Below are positions 1 through 11,700 of a DNA stretch of 64,000 nucleotides, one piece after another (within the stretch, counting starts at the first letter, position 1; the number at the start of each line of letters is the position of its first letter). Under the pieces are notes generated by a model, which was given only the letters and a program-made list of their open reading frames with translations, ran no database searches and was not told where the DNA came from. Location of the stretch: contig NC_088206.1 of NCBI RefSeq assembly GCF_037126465.1, positions 72,977,687 to 73,041,686 on the forward strand, in the 5' to 3' direction. The translations under genes and the position numbers were made by a program. This stretch comes from Ornithodoros turicata. Lineage: Eukaryota; Arthropoda; Arachnida; Ixodida; Argasidae.

Positions 1-337
1 ACAACTTTCGCTGCTCTGGTCTCGCAAGAGCCGTTTATTTCGCTGTTTTGGAGCTCTTCTCAATATTCCTCATGGAAGGTGAGTTGGAACATAGGGAAGG
101 AAGTAACTTGTTTTCACTACTGCCAGGGTAAGTCACATATATAGCCAACGAGAGCGAATAGTAGCCACTACAAGTGGCCAAAAATATTAGCAAAAAATAG
201 CCAACAATAGATGCACCAGTAGTGCATGGCCAGTAGTAGCCGAGCCTATATTACTCAGATAACGAACGTTCGAGGGTAGAAAGGGTATGGGTAGCCATAC
301 CCTAGCCATGTGCTAATCACGAGCGATGACATTGCAG
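1..337. other. no gene recognised; presumed intron of the ionotropic receptor gene
   Basis: Both strands were read for the upstream ligand-binding and first transmembrane exons expected before the ionotropic receptor exon at 338. None was seen. The stretch is probably intron, with the missing exons to the left of the window. Confidence 0.4.
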
Positions 338-3300
338 CCTCTCCACGAGTGACACACGGATCCGTGAAGCGGAGCCTGATTGGCGTTTGGTGGTTGACTG
401 CGTTTGTAATGGCGTCTGCCTTCACGGGTCACATGAAGGCCAGTCTGACCCAGAGGGACGAAGCACCACGCATGGACCGCATCGCAGACGTCGTCGCTAA
501 GCGTCACGTGGCGCCCGTCATCATCCGGGGAACCACGTACGAGGAAGTGTTTAAAGCAAGTATCATTCACCGGATTACCACAGTAGGCTATGTACAGGGT
601 GGGTGCAGGGCGGTTACGGAGCAGTTGCGTCTGGCTACCGCTAGGCGTACCAGATCTCGTTTTGTTTCTGTGTAGGTGGCACCCCTAGCGGTAGGGTGAT
701 GCGGTTTCGTCAACTGACCCTAAGAACGGCGTGGTTGAGAAGGAAAGCGAAACGGAAAGCAGAGAGGGGACTGATGACAGCGACGCTGTTGCATGCAAGT
801 TTAACGGATTTGACCAACTGCGTTTCAGATATAGCATATGCATATATATGATGCACCGCTTTGATTTGTTGTGCATACTGGTGGCAGTACAGCGGCTTGT
901 ATCGCACCATTGCGGTGCGCGTTATACATCGAATGTTTTTCAAATTCGGCCCGTTCTTAGGGGTGCGCGTTATACACCGGAAAATACGGTAGATTCTGTA
1001 TACCCGCTCTCGCGTAACTTAAAATGGTCGTAGATTATAACTAGTATACTTGTAAAAATAGCCCACAGATGGTGCCACAGTTCTCCGGAGAAGCGTCAAG
1101 CAGCCAAACACGTATCCCTCCAAAAGCAGCGCCGCAGCAGAGCTCGCGAAAATTCAAATCGAGACCATCGGACGCACTGGTGCGCCCATACTCTTCAAAG
1201 GGCTAATGTTCCGCATGAATCTAATATGTCTAAATGCTAGTAGAGAAAACTCCCTCTTCATCCATCGGCCGTGTAATGCAATACTGTGCTTGCGCTCAAC
1301 CTTTTGAAAAGCCTATCTATGCAATATAAAACTGTCTACAGAAGCTGAACGACAAATAGCTAAGCCCTAATTGAATACAGACAGCAAGCGCTATAAGGTT
1401 TGCGAAGGTTGGTATAAGGCGACAATGCAAATTCTTACAACATTCACACATTCACATTCTGCGTTGACTAGTTTCTTTCTTTTTTTTTCGAATGTATGGA
1501 GGGAGATCCACAACGTGCACCGCGAATTTTAGAAGGAGACACCATAAACAATACAGTAAATCGCGATCATGCCAAACATTTCAGACATCGAAAGACGACG
1601 ATGTCTGCTCGATCGAACGGTGACGATCGAGGACGTGATCCTACTTTCCACGTCAGGTATGCACTTCAGACAGGGGCATCGAAAAAAAAAACTATCAGGA
1701 ACTGTCTCGTTCGCTCGAAATCCAAATTCAATACAAGTCAATCCAATCAAATTTCAGAACACTCATGATCGAACCCAACAGCAACTCTGGGCCGTTGTCA
1801 AGCGCATGCGCAGTGTGCTTCCGGCTCGACAAGTCTTCACTCGAGAGATTTTTGACGATGTGCTGGCTGGCAAAAAGGTGCAACTGTCTCACACGTTGTT
1901 CATTCGTGAAAAAGACTACAACTTCGATAGCACTCACCGACTTCGAAAATTCCTGTTTTCTATTCAGGTCATATTTCTGGAGCCAACGCTATTTTTTCAC
2001 GCCGTCTCGACTCTGTACAAAGAGGCACCACAAGGGGAATTTTATCTCGCACGCGAGAAAGTGGCCTTTTTTATGATGGGGATGTTTGTGAATCGAGACC
2101 TGGATCCAGATCTTCGAAAAGCGCTGCACGTCAGGTAAGCCTACTTTCACTCCAGGCATGCATGTTTCGAGGGGCTTTTCCAAGTGAAGCGTCTGACAGT
2201 CTAAATGACCCGCCGAGTAATTCAACTGATCTATAGGCACTGTCCATGAATTGGACAGGAAATTACAAGTTCTAACCAATGGTGCTTACCTGAAGTGATA
2301 GCTGGAATTATAAGATGTATAGGGAGACACTAGCTATCAGGGTTAAGAACGGCGTGTTCAAGTGTGACCATCCGGCCCTTGACAACTGAAAACAGTAACT
2401 ACCCACCCCGCGATCACGGCCCTCCGGCATCAGCGTAGCTGTCGGCGTGTTCAAGTGTGACCATCCGGCCCTTGACTCCCGAAAAAAGCATCTACTCAGC
2501 CCGCGATCACGGCCACCCGACCTCAGCGTGGCTGTCGGGATGTTCCAGTGTGACCATCCGGCCCTTGACACCTAAAAACAGCATCTACTCAACCCGCGAT
2601 CCCTGTCATCCGGCCTCAGTGTGCTGTCGGGATGTTCCAGTGGAACCATCCAGCCCTTGACACCCAAAAACAGCATCTACTCAGCCCGCGGCCTCAGTGT
2701 GGCTGTCGGCGTGTTCAAGCATGGCCATCCTGCCGTTGACGCCCGAAAACAGTGACTATCTAGCCTGCGATTCTGCCATTCACATAATCTCCACCAGGTC
2801 CCGTGGCGTAGGGGTTAGGATGATCCACGTCTGTACGCCGCTCATGGCCACAGTTGCTTCGCGGCGCTAGCACGAAACAAAAAAAAAAACAACAGATGCC
2901 GCTTGCGTCTCCCCGTCGTGTGGATGTGTGTGCGAGAGAGAAAACATGTAAGGATGAAAGTGTGAGTGAGTGAGTTTGTCCCTTCAAGTGACGCACCCTT
3001 GGAAGTCACAGGAGAGGTTAGCTTTGCTGAATTGGTAAGTGCTCTGGACTGGTAATCCAGAAGATGTGGGTTCGATAGGACTCGAGCCCACATCTTCTGG
3101 TTTAACCTTTTCAGTTAACCTGGAGGCTAACCTTTTCAGTGACTTCCTTCTTTCAGCAGAGCAGTTGTAAGTTAGGTCCCGTATAGTCCCAAGACCCCAA
3201 GATGGAAAGTAAGTTGAGAGGTCGGTTGTCACGAGACCGGCAGTAGGTGTCACTTTCTTGTGTACCTTCAAGCAGGTACGCTGAGAACAGCATAAAACGG

Positions 3301-3672
3301 AAACCATGTGCATGATCTTAGTTGGCTGGTCTCCATGGGGCATCACCTTTCTCTTCTCGGGAATGGGGCTTTCCTTATTAATTATGAGACACGTTCACCT
3401 GTTGTGTGTCCCACAGGTCCCGTTGGATCATTGAGTCCGGCATGCCAGAAAAATTCCGCCTGGACACCATCGAGAAGAGCCGTCCACGCAGTTCTGACGA
3501 CGGTCGCTTTCAGCAGATGAGCATCGACGACATGTCTGGGCTGTTTTATCTTCATCTGGCCGGCGTTGGCGTCGCAACTGGAGCCTTAATTGCCGAGCGC
3601 CTCGTCTGCTGCTTCGCAAGGATATGTTGCCACCGTAACAGTCGCTCCGCAAATCACGTCACGGCAACGTGA
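338..3672 (+). CDS. divergent ionotropic receptor (iGluR superfamily), 3' end only
   Basis: Three exons are visible: 338 to 546 or 559, 1758-2134 and 3417-3672 (stop TGA 3670-3672). The first carries the iGluR third membrane segment and following region: VKRSLIGVWWLTAF, then FTGHMKASLTQRD. The second holds the S2 half of the ligand-binding lobe (RQVFTREIFDDVLAGK, then GEFYLAREKVAFFMMGMF). The third gives SRWIIESGMPEKFRLD and the last membrane helix, in the usual IR order. Exon 2 to 3 joins cleanly: donor GTAAGC at 2135, acceptor CCACAG at 3416, both phase 2. The first junction is odd. The best-looking donor (GTATCA at 560) is one base out of phase with the acceptor at 1757, whereas a weaker donor at 547 (GTGTTT) is in phase. 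Ionotropic receptors are cell-surface cation channels, chemosensory or thermo/hygrosensory in arthropods. The subtype is not assigned. The 5' exons lie outside the window. Confidence 0.82.
2351..2790. repeat. ~93 bp minisatellite, about 5 units, in the last ionotropic receptor intron
   Basis: The phrase GTGTGACCATCCGGCCCTTG and its surroundings recur with starts near 2351, 2444, 2537, 2629 and 2708. The first steps are 93, 93 and 92 bases. The last is 79, because that unit has a deletion. Copies differ by scattered substitutions. Open frames here on both strands are a by-product of the repeat. It sits wholly inside the intron 2135-3416. Confidence 0.85.
2798..2892 (+). mobile_element. short tRNA-derived SINE copy
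   Basis: A tRNA-like head (CCCGTGGCGTAGGGGTTAGG, box A type) is followed by a body ending GTTGCTTCGCGGCGCTAGCA and a 10-base A run. The same body end recurs at 29645-29795, and in the opposite orientation inside the SINE at 49056-49341. This copy lacks the middle of the element. Confidence 0.6.
3016..3145. mobile_element. tRNA-like SINE heads fused head-to-head (hairpin)
   Basis: The plus strand reads like a tRNA: box A-like TAGCTTTGCTGAATTGGTAA, an anticodon-arm-like CTGGACTGGTAATCCAG, then GTGGGTTCGAT. A perfect 14-base inverted repeat follows at once (3057-3070 against 3087-3100), and the minus strand of 3079-3145 again reads as the start of the same unit. It is not a functional tRNA gene, because no acceptor stem closes. 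Two opposed SINE copies or a palindromic tRNA-derived element are both possible. Confidence 0.55.
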
Positions 3673-4167
3673 AAACGCTTCAGAGTTGCACGGATAGTGC
3701 AGTTTTTCAAATGCCGAAGCGAATAATTGAATAGTCCTATCGAAGGAATAGCAGCTTCATTCGTAAGCTCAAAAGCGGCACCAGAGAGGGCATGATAAAA
3801 TAAAAGTGAGCGATGCTTCACATGATGCGAGTGTGTCTTTCCTCTTTGTTTGGTTCGGTTACTTAATTAGGCGCTTCCCCGGTTAAAAAACAAGTTTCTA
3901 TAATGTGATTCAATTCGGGGAAATATTTATGTAGGTAGTACTACAAATAGCACCCTCTCCCCCGGAACTCTTGTGTACTGTGGCCCCGCTGTGGTGCTAA
4001 ACCACGCGAGGGCCGTGGACATGGACGTCAAGGGCGAAGGGCTCGGATAGCTCCAAAGTCAACATGACTCTTGTAAGAGTTCGGAAGGCCAGGCTTGACC
4101 TGAGCCACGCCCACGCCCAATTCTTGTACACTGTTAACTGGTCCTGATTTAAGGATTGCTAAGGACT
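3673..4167. other. intergenic; 3' flank of the ionotropic receptor, no gene seen
   Basis: After the stop codon this holds the presumed 3' UTR with an AATAAA at 3799-3804. The rest is unremarkable sequence with no supported coding exon. Confidence 0.5.
3799..3804 (+). promoter_or_regulatory. poly(A) signal AATAAA for the ionotropic receptor
   Basis: Canonical AATAAA about 127 bases after the stop codon, on the coding strand. A TG/T-rich stretch (GTGTGTCTTTCCTCTTTG) follows as expected of a downstream element. Confidence 0.55.
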
Positions 4168-4169
4168 GA

Positions 4170-4430
4170 GGAATTGGGCTCGAAAAAATTCCGATTCCGA
4201 ACCCAATTACCTGCTTAAACTAAAGCGCAGTTCCTGCTGAGTATCTGTCCTTAATTTCGGCTCGATTGGAGCACTTTTATTTTTTCTCCAAGAACGCCAA
4301 AAAGTTCAGCCTTACTCCAGCAGGAACTGCGCGTTAGTTTAGGCAAGTAATTTGGTTCAAAATTGGACCTTCGAATTTTGACCTTAAAAAACACCCAGCG
4401 CTTACCTTTTCCGCCATTTTTGGCGAAAAA
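4170..4430. repeat. two diverged monomers of the 154 bp satellite in inverted arrangement
   Basis: On the minus strand of 4170-4280 one reads AATAAAAGTGCTC, then CAGATACTCAGCAGGAACTG and a diverged continuation, matching the start and middle of the satellite monomer. On the plus strand of 4312-4430 one reads CAGCAGGAACTGCGCGTTAG, then CTTCGAATTTTGACC and GCTTACC, matching its middle and end. The two stand back to back and are far more diverged than any unit in the array at 5755. Confidence 0.7.
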
Positions 4431-4525
4431 ATGAAAGGACATCACGTTCTACGTGACCTTAATAAGGATAAGTAATGAGGATAAAGTTAAAAAAAGAGGG
4501 TGTGGGAACTACAGAATATACGGAG

Positions 4526-4676
4526 CAGGGGCAGATTTAGGAGGGGGTCCGGATGTCCTGACCCCCCTCAATTCCAGACTTGAACATAGGGTTCAATGGA
4601 CCAATCCCAGCATGCACCTGGCACTTGTCCATAGCGCACCCCCCCCCCCCTCGGAAAAATCCTAGATCCGCCCTTG
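4526..4676. mobile_element. complete 151 bp hAT-type MITE with 8 bp target duplication
   Basis: The left end CAGGGGCAGATTTAGG and the reverse complement of the right end CAAGGGCGGATCTAGG match at 13 of 16 positions. The element is flanked on both sides by the identical octamer ATACGGAG (4518-4525 and 4677-4684). A CA-G start of the terminal repeat with an 8 bp duplication is the hAT hallmark. It has no coding capacity. It contains a run of 13 or more C. Confidence 0.85.
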
Positions 4677-4684
4677 ATACGGAG

Positions 4685-4884
4685 TACGCGGCTGCTGTAC
4701 TATGGTCTCATATAAGAATTGACAGTTGCTCTCTGTACATAAATAGTGGAAATTAAAAGAAAAAGCCCTGCTTGGGGGTCCAGGAGGCTATGCAGCGAGC
4801 GCCATCTGTCATGCAAAGAATTAAGCTTCGCGATACAGGCCAAGGGTTGCGTTGATAAGCCTCAGTTGATAAGGAATTTGTGAC
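4685..4884. other. no feature recognised
   Basis: AT-rich spacer between the MITE and the following SINE. No coding exon or repeat was identified. Confidence 0.4.
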
Positions 4885-5240
4885 ACGGTTGCGCTCGTGG
4901 GTGGGTAGCTCAGTGGGTTCGGCGTTTGCCTTCTGCACAGAAAGACCCTGGTTCGAAACAGGATCTCTCTGAGTAAGGTTCGGGGGTAGAAGCTGGTTAA
5001 ATGTGAGGGTTAGATTTAAAGGAGGGGTAATGGGGGACAGGAAGGATCCTAGGAGAGAGGGTGGGTCCGATAGGAGGAGGTCTGGCGGGAGTGCTCGCGA
5101 GGAGGCCCCGGGGGTGTGTTACGTGACCCTCGGGGCCACCGATGACCGGGTCCCCCCCCGGTTAGTTGCCTCATCCGGTAACTGGCCGCGGCGTCGTTTC
5201 AAGGATTCTCACCACGGTTATGGAAACCTGGTGTGCTCTT
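4885..5240 (+). mobile_element. tRNA-derived SINE
   Basis: The head (4890-4965) has a box A-like GGGTAGCTCAGTGGGTTCGG and a box B-like CTGGTTCGAAACAGG, with a pairing T-arm (CCTG and CAGG). There is no closing acceptor stem, so it is not a functional tRNA. A G-rich body follows. The 3' limit is approximate. Confidence 0.5.
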
Positions 5241-5754
5241 TTTTTTTTTCGCTGCAAAACCAGAAGATACTACACGCCTAAAAGGACCGTCAGATTCGAC
5301 CGCTTGCTCCACGACATAGTTGGCCTACTGCCACATTCTTCTGGCCATCGACAGATTTACGCGTTGGCCAGGGTTGGACGCCTCTCTATGAGGTATCTTT
5401 GTTCTGTGTCCCTCCCACTGTTACCACCGATCGTCCGAGGTGAATCCCCTTCACACCCTTTCTCTCTAAGTTTCCTCTGGTTGGACGTTTCGACCGCCAG
5501 CTCAAGGCTGCCATCGTGGCTCACGAAAATTCTCCCCACTGTTCTCCATCCACCGTTGTCCTTGTGGCACCTCTGCACCTGCCACCGTTCTCCTAGCTCC
5601 AGCAATCCCGTGCTTTGGTTCGGACAAGTTGGTCACACACCATTGACCTCGGATTGGGACGTCAGTTCGTCTGGATTTTCATCCATCGACCGAAACTGAG
5701 CACAGATAACACCAAGCACCAAAAAACATACACGCGAATTTTTGGCTAATAAAA
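5241..5754. other. spacer before the satellite; long ORF not believed
   Basis: A 177-codon frame is open on the plus strand (5166-5699). It starts inside SINE sequence and shows no recognisable domain, signal or codon pattern. Only spacer is annotated. Confidence 0.4.
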
Positions 5755-8700
5755 ACTAAAAAATAAAAGTGCTCAGATCGAGCTAAAAATGCGCACAGAT
5801 ATTCAGCAGGATTCGCCCTTTAATTTGAGCCCAAAATTTGTGCAGAAATAGGACTTTCGATTTTTGACCCGAAAAAACCCCAAGGGGTTAGCTTACCTTT
5901 TTTTCCGGCCAAAAAATAAAAGTGCTCAGATCGAGCTAAAAATGCGCACAGATATTCAGCAGGAATCGCCCTTTAATTTGAGCCCAAAATTTGTGCAGAA
6001 ATAGGACTTTCGATTTTTGACCCGAAAAAACCCCAAGGGGTTAGGCTTACCTTTTTTTCCGGCCAAAAAATAAAAGTGCTCAGATCGAGCTAAAAATGCG
6101 CACAGATACTCAGCAGGAATCGCCCTTTAATTTTAGCCCAAAATTTGTGCAGAAATAGGACTTTCGATTTTTGACCCGAAAAAACCCCAAGGGTGGCTTA
6201 CCTTTTTTTCCGGCCAAAAAATAAAAGTGCTCAGATCGAGCTAAAAATGCGCACAGATATTCAGCAGGAATCGCCCTTTAATTTGAGCCCAAAATTTGTG
6301 CAGAAATAGGACTTTCGATTTTTGACCCGAAAAAACCCCAAGGGTTAGGCTTCCTTTTTTTCCGGCCAAAAAATAAAAGTGCTCAGATCGAGCTAAAAAT
6401 GCGCACAGATACTCAGCAGGATTCGCCCTTTAATTTGAGCCCAAAATTTGTGCAGAAATAGGACTTTCGATTTTTGACCCGAAAAAACCCCAAGGGGTTA
6501 GGCTTACCTTTTTTTCCGGCCAAAAAATAAAAGTGCTCAGATCGAGCTAAAAATGCGCACAGATACTCAGCAGGAATCGCCCTTTAATTTTAGCCCAAAA
6601 TTTGTGCAGAAATAGGACTTTCGATTTTTGACCCGAAAAAACCCCAAGGGGTTAGGCTTACCTTTTTTTCCGGCCAAAAAATAAAAGTGCTCAGATCGAG
6701 CTAAAAATGCGCACAGATATTCAGCAGGAATCGCCCTTTAATTTGAGCCCAAAATTTGTGCAGAAATAGGACTTTCGATTTTTGACCCGAAAAAACCCCA
6801 AGGGGTTAGGCTTACCTTTTTTTCCGGCCAAAAAATAAAAGTGCTCAGATCGAGCTAAAAATGCGCACAGATNNNNNNNNNNNNNNNNNNNNNNNNNNNN
6901 NNNNNNNNNNNNNNNNNNNNNNNNNNNNNNNNNNNNNNNNNNNNNNNNNNNNNNNNNNNNNNNNNNNNNNNNCGATTTTTGACCTGAAAAAAACCCAAGG
7001 GGTTAGGCTTACCTTTTTTTCCGGCCAAAAAATAAAAGTGCTCAGATCGAGCTAAAAATGCGCACAGATACTCAGCAGGAATCGCCCTTTAATTTTAGCC
7101 CAAAATTTGTGCAGAAATAGGACTTTCGATTTTTGACCTGAAAAAACCCCAAGGGGCTTACCTTTTTTTCCGGCCAAAAAATAAAAGTGCTCAGATCGAG
7201 CTAAAAATGCGCACAGATATTCAGCAGGAATCGCCCTTTAATTTTAGGCCAAAATTTGTGCAGAAATAGGACTTTCGATTTTTGACCCGAAAAAACCCCA
7301 AGGGGTTAGGCTTACCTTTTTTTCCGGCCAAAAAATAAAAGTGCTCAGATCGAGCTAAAAATGCGCACAGATACTCAGCAGGAATCGCCCTTTAATTTTA
7401 GCCCAAAATTTGTGCAGAAATAGGACTTTCGATTTTTGACCCGAAAAAACCCCAAGGGAGGCTTACCTTTTTTTCCGGCCAAAAAATAAAAGTGCTCAGA
7501 TCGAGCTAAAAATGCGCACAGATACTCAGCAGGAATCGCCCTTTAATTTTAGCCCAAAATTTGTGCAGAAATAGGACTTTACCTTTTTTTCCGGCCAAAA
7601 AATAAAAGTGCTCAGATCGAGCTAAAAATGCGCACAGATACTCAGCAGGAATCGCCCTTTAATTTTAGCCCAAAATTTGTGCAGAAATAGGACTTTCGAT
7701 TTTTGACCTGAAAAAACCCCAAGGGGTTAGGCTTACCTTTTTTTCCGGCCAAAAAATAAAAGTGCTCAGATCGAGCTAAAAATGCGCACAGATACTCAGC
7801 AGGAATCGCCCTTTAATTTTAGCCCAAAATTTGTGCAGAAATAGGACTTTCGATTTTGACCTGAAAAAACCCCAAGGGGTTAGGCTTACCTTTTTTTCCG
7901 GCCAAAAAATAAAAGTGCTCAGATCGAGCTAAAAATGCGCACAGATACTCAGCAGGAATCGCCCTTTAATTTTAGCCCAAAATTTGTGCAGAAATAGGAC
8001 TTTCGATTTTTGACCCGAAAAAACCCCAAGGGGAGGCTTACCTTTTTTTCCGGCCAAAAAATAAAAGTGCTCAGATCGAGCTAAAAATGCGCACAGATAC
8101 TCAGCAGGAATCGCCCTTTAATTTTAGCCCAAAATTTGTGCAGAAATAGGACTTTCGATTTTTGACCTGAAAAAACCCCAAGGGGCTTACCTTTTTTTCC
8201 GGCCAAAAAATAAAAGTGCTCAGATCGAGCTAAAAATGCGCACAGATATTCAGCAGGAATCGCCCTTTAATTTTAGGCCAAAATTTGTGCAGAAATAGGA
8301 CTTTCGATTTTTGACCCGAAAAAACCCCAAGGGGTTAGGCTTACCTTTTTTTCCGGCCAAAAAATAAAAGTGCTCAGATCGAGCTAAAAATGCGCACAGA
8401 TACTCAGCAGGAATCGCCCTTTAATTTTAGCCCAAAATTTGTGCAGAAATAGGACTTTCGATTTTTGACCTGAAAAAACCCCAAGGGGTTAGGCTTACCT
8501 TTTTTTCCGGCCAAAAAATAAAAGTGCTCAGATCGAGCTAAAAATGCGCACAGATACTCAGCAGGAATCGCCCTTTAATTTTAGCCCAAAATTTGTGCAG
8601 AAATAGGACTTTCGATTTTTGACCCGAAAAAACCCCAAGGGGTTAGGCTTACCTTTTTTTCCGGCCAAAAAATAAAAGTGCTCAGATCGAGCTAAAAATG

Positions 8701-11700
8701 CGCACAGATACTCAGCAGGAATCGCCCTTTAATTTTAGCCCAAAATTTGTGCAGAAATAGGACTTTCGATTTTTGACCCGAAAAAACCCCAAGGGAGGCT
8801 TACCTTTTTTTCCGGCCAAAAAATAAAAGTGCTCAGATCGAGCTAAAAATGCGCACAGATACTCAGCAGGAATCGCCCTTTAATTTTAGCCCAAAATTTG
8901 TGCAGAAATAGGACTTTCGATTTTTGACCTGAAAAAACCCCAAGGGGTTAGGCTTACCTTTTTTTCCGGCCAAAAAATAAAAGTGCTCAGATCGAGCTAA
9001 AAATGCGCACAGATACTCAGCAGGAATCGCCCTTTAATTTTAGCCCAAAATTTGTGCAGAAATAGGACTTTCGATTTTTGACCTGAAAAAACCCCAAGGG
9101 GGCTTACCTTTTTTTCCGGCCAAAAAATAAAAGTGCTCAGATCGAGCTAAAAATGCGCACAGATACTCAGCAGGAATCGCCCTTTAATTTTAGGCCAAAA
9201 TTTGTGCAGAAATAGGACTTTCGATTTTTGACCTGAAAAAACCCCAAGGGGTTAGGCTTACCTTTTTTTCGGCCAAAAAATAAAAGTGCTCAGATCGAGC
9301 TAAAAATGCGCACAGATACTCAGCAGGAATCGCCCTTTAATTTTAGCCCAAAATTTGTGCAGAAATAGGACTTTCGATTTTTGACCTGAAAAAACCCCAA
9401 GGGGTTAGGCTTACCTTTTTTTCCGGCCAAAAAATAAAAGTGCTCAGATCGAGCTAAAAATGCGCACAGATATTCAGCAGGAATCGCCCTTTAATTTTAG
9501 GCCAAAATTTGTGCAGAAATAGGACTTTCGATTTTTGACCTGAAAAAACCCCAAGGGGTTAGGCTTACCTTTTTTTCCGGCCAAAAAATAAAAGTGCTCA
9601 GATCGAGCTAAAAATGCGCACAGATACTCAGCAGGAATCGCCCTTTAATTTTAGCCCAAAATTTGTGCAGAAATAGGACTTTCGATTTTTGACCCGAAAA
9701 AACCCCAAGGGGTTAGGCTTACCTTTTTTTCCGGCCAAAAAATAAAAGTGCTCAGATCGAGCTAAAAATGCGCACAGATACTCAGCAGGAATCGCCCTTT
9801 AATTTTAGCCCAAAATTTGTGCAGAAATAGGACTTTCGATTTTTGACCTGAAAAAACCCCAAGGGGTTAGGCTTACCTTTTTTTCCGGCCAAAAAATAAA
9901 AGTGCTCAGATCGAGCTAAAAATGCGCACAGATACTCAGCAGGAATCGCCCTTTAATTTTAGCCCAAAATTTGTGCAGAAATAGGACTTTCGATTTTTGA
10001 CCTGAAAAAACCCCAAGGGGTTAGGCTTACCTTTTTTTTAAGCCAAAAAATAAAAGTGCTCAGATCGAGCTAAAAATGCGCACAGATACTCAGCAGGAAT
10101 CGCCCTTTAATTTTAGCCCAAAATTTGTGCAGAAATAGGACTTTCGATTTTTGACCTGAAAAAACCCCAAGGGGTTAGGCTTACCTTTTTTTTAAGCCAA
10201 AAAATAAAAGTGCTCAGATCGAGCTAAAAATGCGCACAGATACTCAGCAGGAATCGCCCTTTAATTTTAGCCCAAAATTTGTGCAGAAATAGGACTTTCG
10301 ATTTTTGACCTGAAAAAACCCCAAGGGTTTAGGCTTACCTTTTTTTTAAGGCCAAAAAATAAAAGTGCTCAGATCGAGCTAAAAATGCGCACAGATACTC
10401 AGCAGGAATCGCCCTTTAATTTTAGCCCAAAATTTGTGCAGAAATAGGACTTTCGATTTTTGACCTGAAAAAACCCCAAGGGGTTAGGCTTACCTTTTTT
10501 TCCGGCCAAAAAATAAAAGTGCTCAGATCGAGCTAAAAATGCGCACAGATACTCAGCAGGAATCGCCCTTTAATTTTAGCCCAAAATTTGTGCAGAAATA
10601 GGACTTTCGATTTTTGACCCGAAAAAACCCCAAGGGGTAGGCTTACCTTTTTTTCCGGCCAAAAAATAAAAGTGCTCAGATCGAGCTAAAAATGCGCACA
10701 GATACTCAGCAGGAATCGCCCTTTAATTTTAGCCCAAAATTTGTGCAGAAATAGGACTTTCGATTTTTGACCCGAAAAAACCCCAAGGGGTTAGGCTTAC
10801 CTTTTTTTCCGGCCAAAAAATAAAAGTGCTCAGATCGAGCTAAAAATGCGCACAGATACTCAGCAGGAATCGCCCTTTAATTTTAGCCCAAAATTTGTGC
10901 AGAAATAGGACTTTCGATTTTTGACCCGAAAAAACCCCAAGGGTAGGCTTACCTTTTTTTCCGGCCAAAAAATAAAAGTGCTCAGATCGAGCTAAAAATG
11001 CGCACAGATACTCAGCAGGAATCGCCCTTTAATTTTAGCCCAAAATTTGTGCAGAAATAGGACTTTCGATTTTTGACCCGAAAAAACCCCAAGGGGTTAG
11101 GCTTACCTTTTTTTCCGGCCAAAAAATAAAAGTGCTCAGATCGAGCTAAAAATGCGCACAGATACTCAGCAGGAATCGCCCTTTAATTTTAGCCCAAAAT
11201 TTGTGCAGAAATAGGACTTTCGATTTTTGACCCGAAAAAACCCCAAGGGGTAGGCTTACCTTTTTTTCCGGCCAAAAAATAAAAGTGCTCAGATCGAGCT
11301 AAAAATGCGCACAGATACTCAGCAGGAATCGCCCTTTAATTTTAGCCCAAAATTTGTGCAGAAATAGGACTTTCGATTTTTGACCCGAAAAAACCCCAAG
11401 GGGTTAGGCTTACCTTTTTTTCCGGCCAAAAAATAAAAGTGCTCAGATCGAGCTAAAAATGCGCACAGATACTCAGCAGGAATCGCCCTTTAATTTTAGC
11501 CCAAAATTTGTGCAGAAATAGGACTTTCGATTTTTGACCCGAAAAAAACCCCAAGGGGTTAGGCTTACCTTTTTTTCCGGCCAAAAAATAAAAGTGCTCA
11601 GATCGAGCTAAAAATGCGCACAGATATTCAGCAGGAATCGCCCTTTAATTTTAGGCCAAAATTTGTGCAGAAATAGGACTTTCGATTTTTGACCTGAAAA

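Noticed and set aside
310..675. ATG at 310 as the start of a short complete protein.
   Set aside because: The sequence similarity to ionotropic receptors begins right after the acceptor-like ATTGCAG at 337 and stops at the donor region. It is an internal exon.
1906..1967. A possible 62-base intron in ionotropic receptor exon 2 (CGTGAAA to TTCTATTCAG).
   Set aside because: Removing it would break the reading frame into GEFYLARE, whereas the exon is open throughout. It is kept as one exon, although the acceptor looks good.
3016..3078. A possible tRNA gene with a GGT anticodon.
   Set aside because: The anticodon-like arm pairs, but the sequence turns into a palindrome instead of an acceptor stem.
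4888..4966. A possible functional tRNA gene.
   Set aside because: Box A, box B and a T-arm are present, but no acceptor stem or normal anticodon arm can be closed. It is better read as a SINE head.
5166..5699. A 177-codon ORF before the satellite.
   Set aside because: It starts inside SINE sequence and has no domain, signal or splice support.
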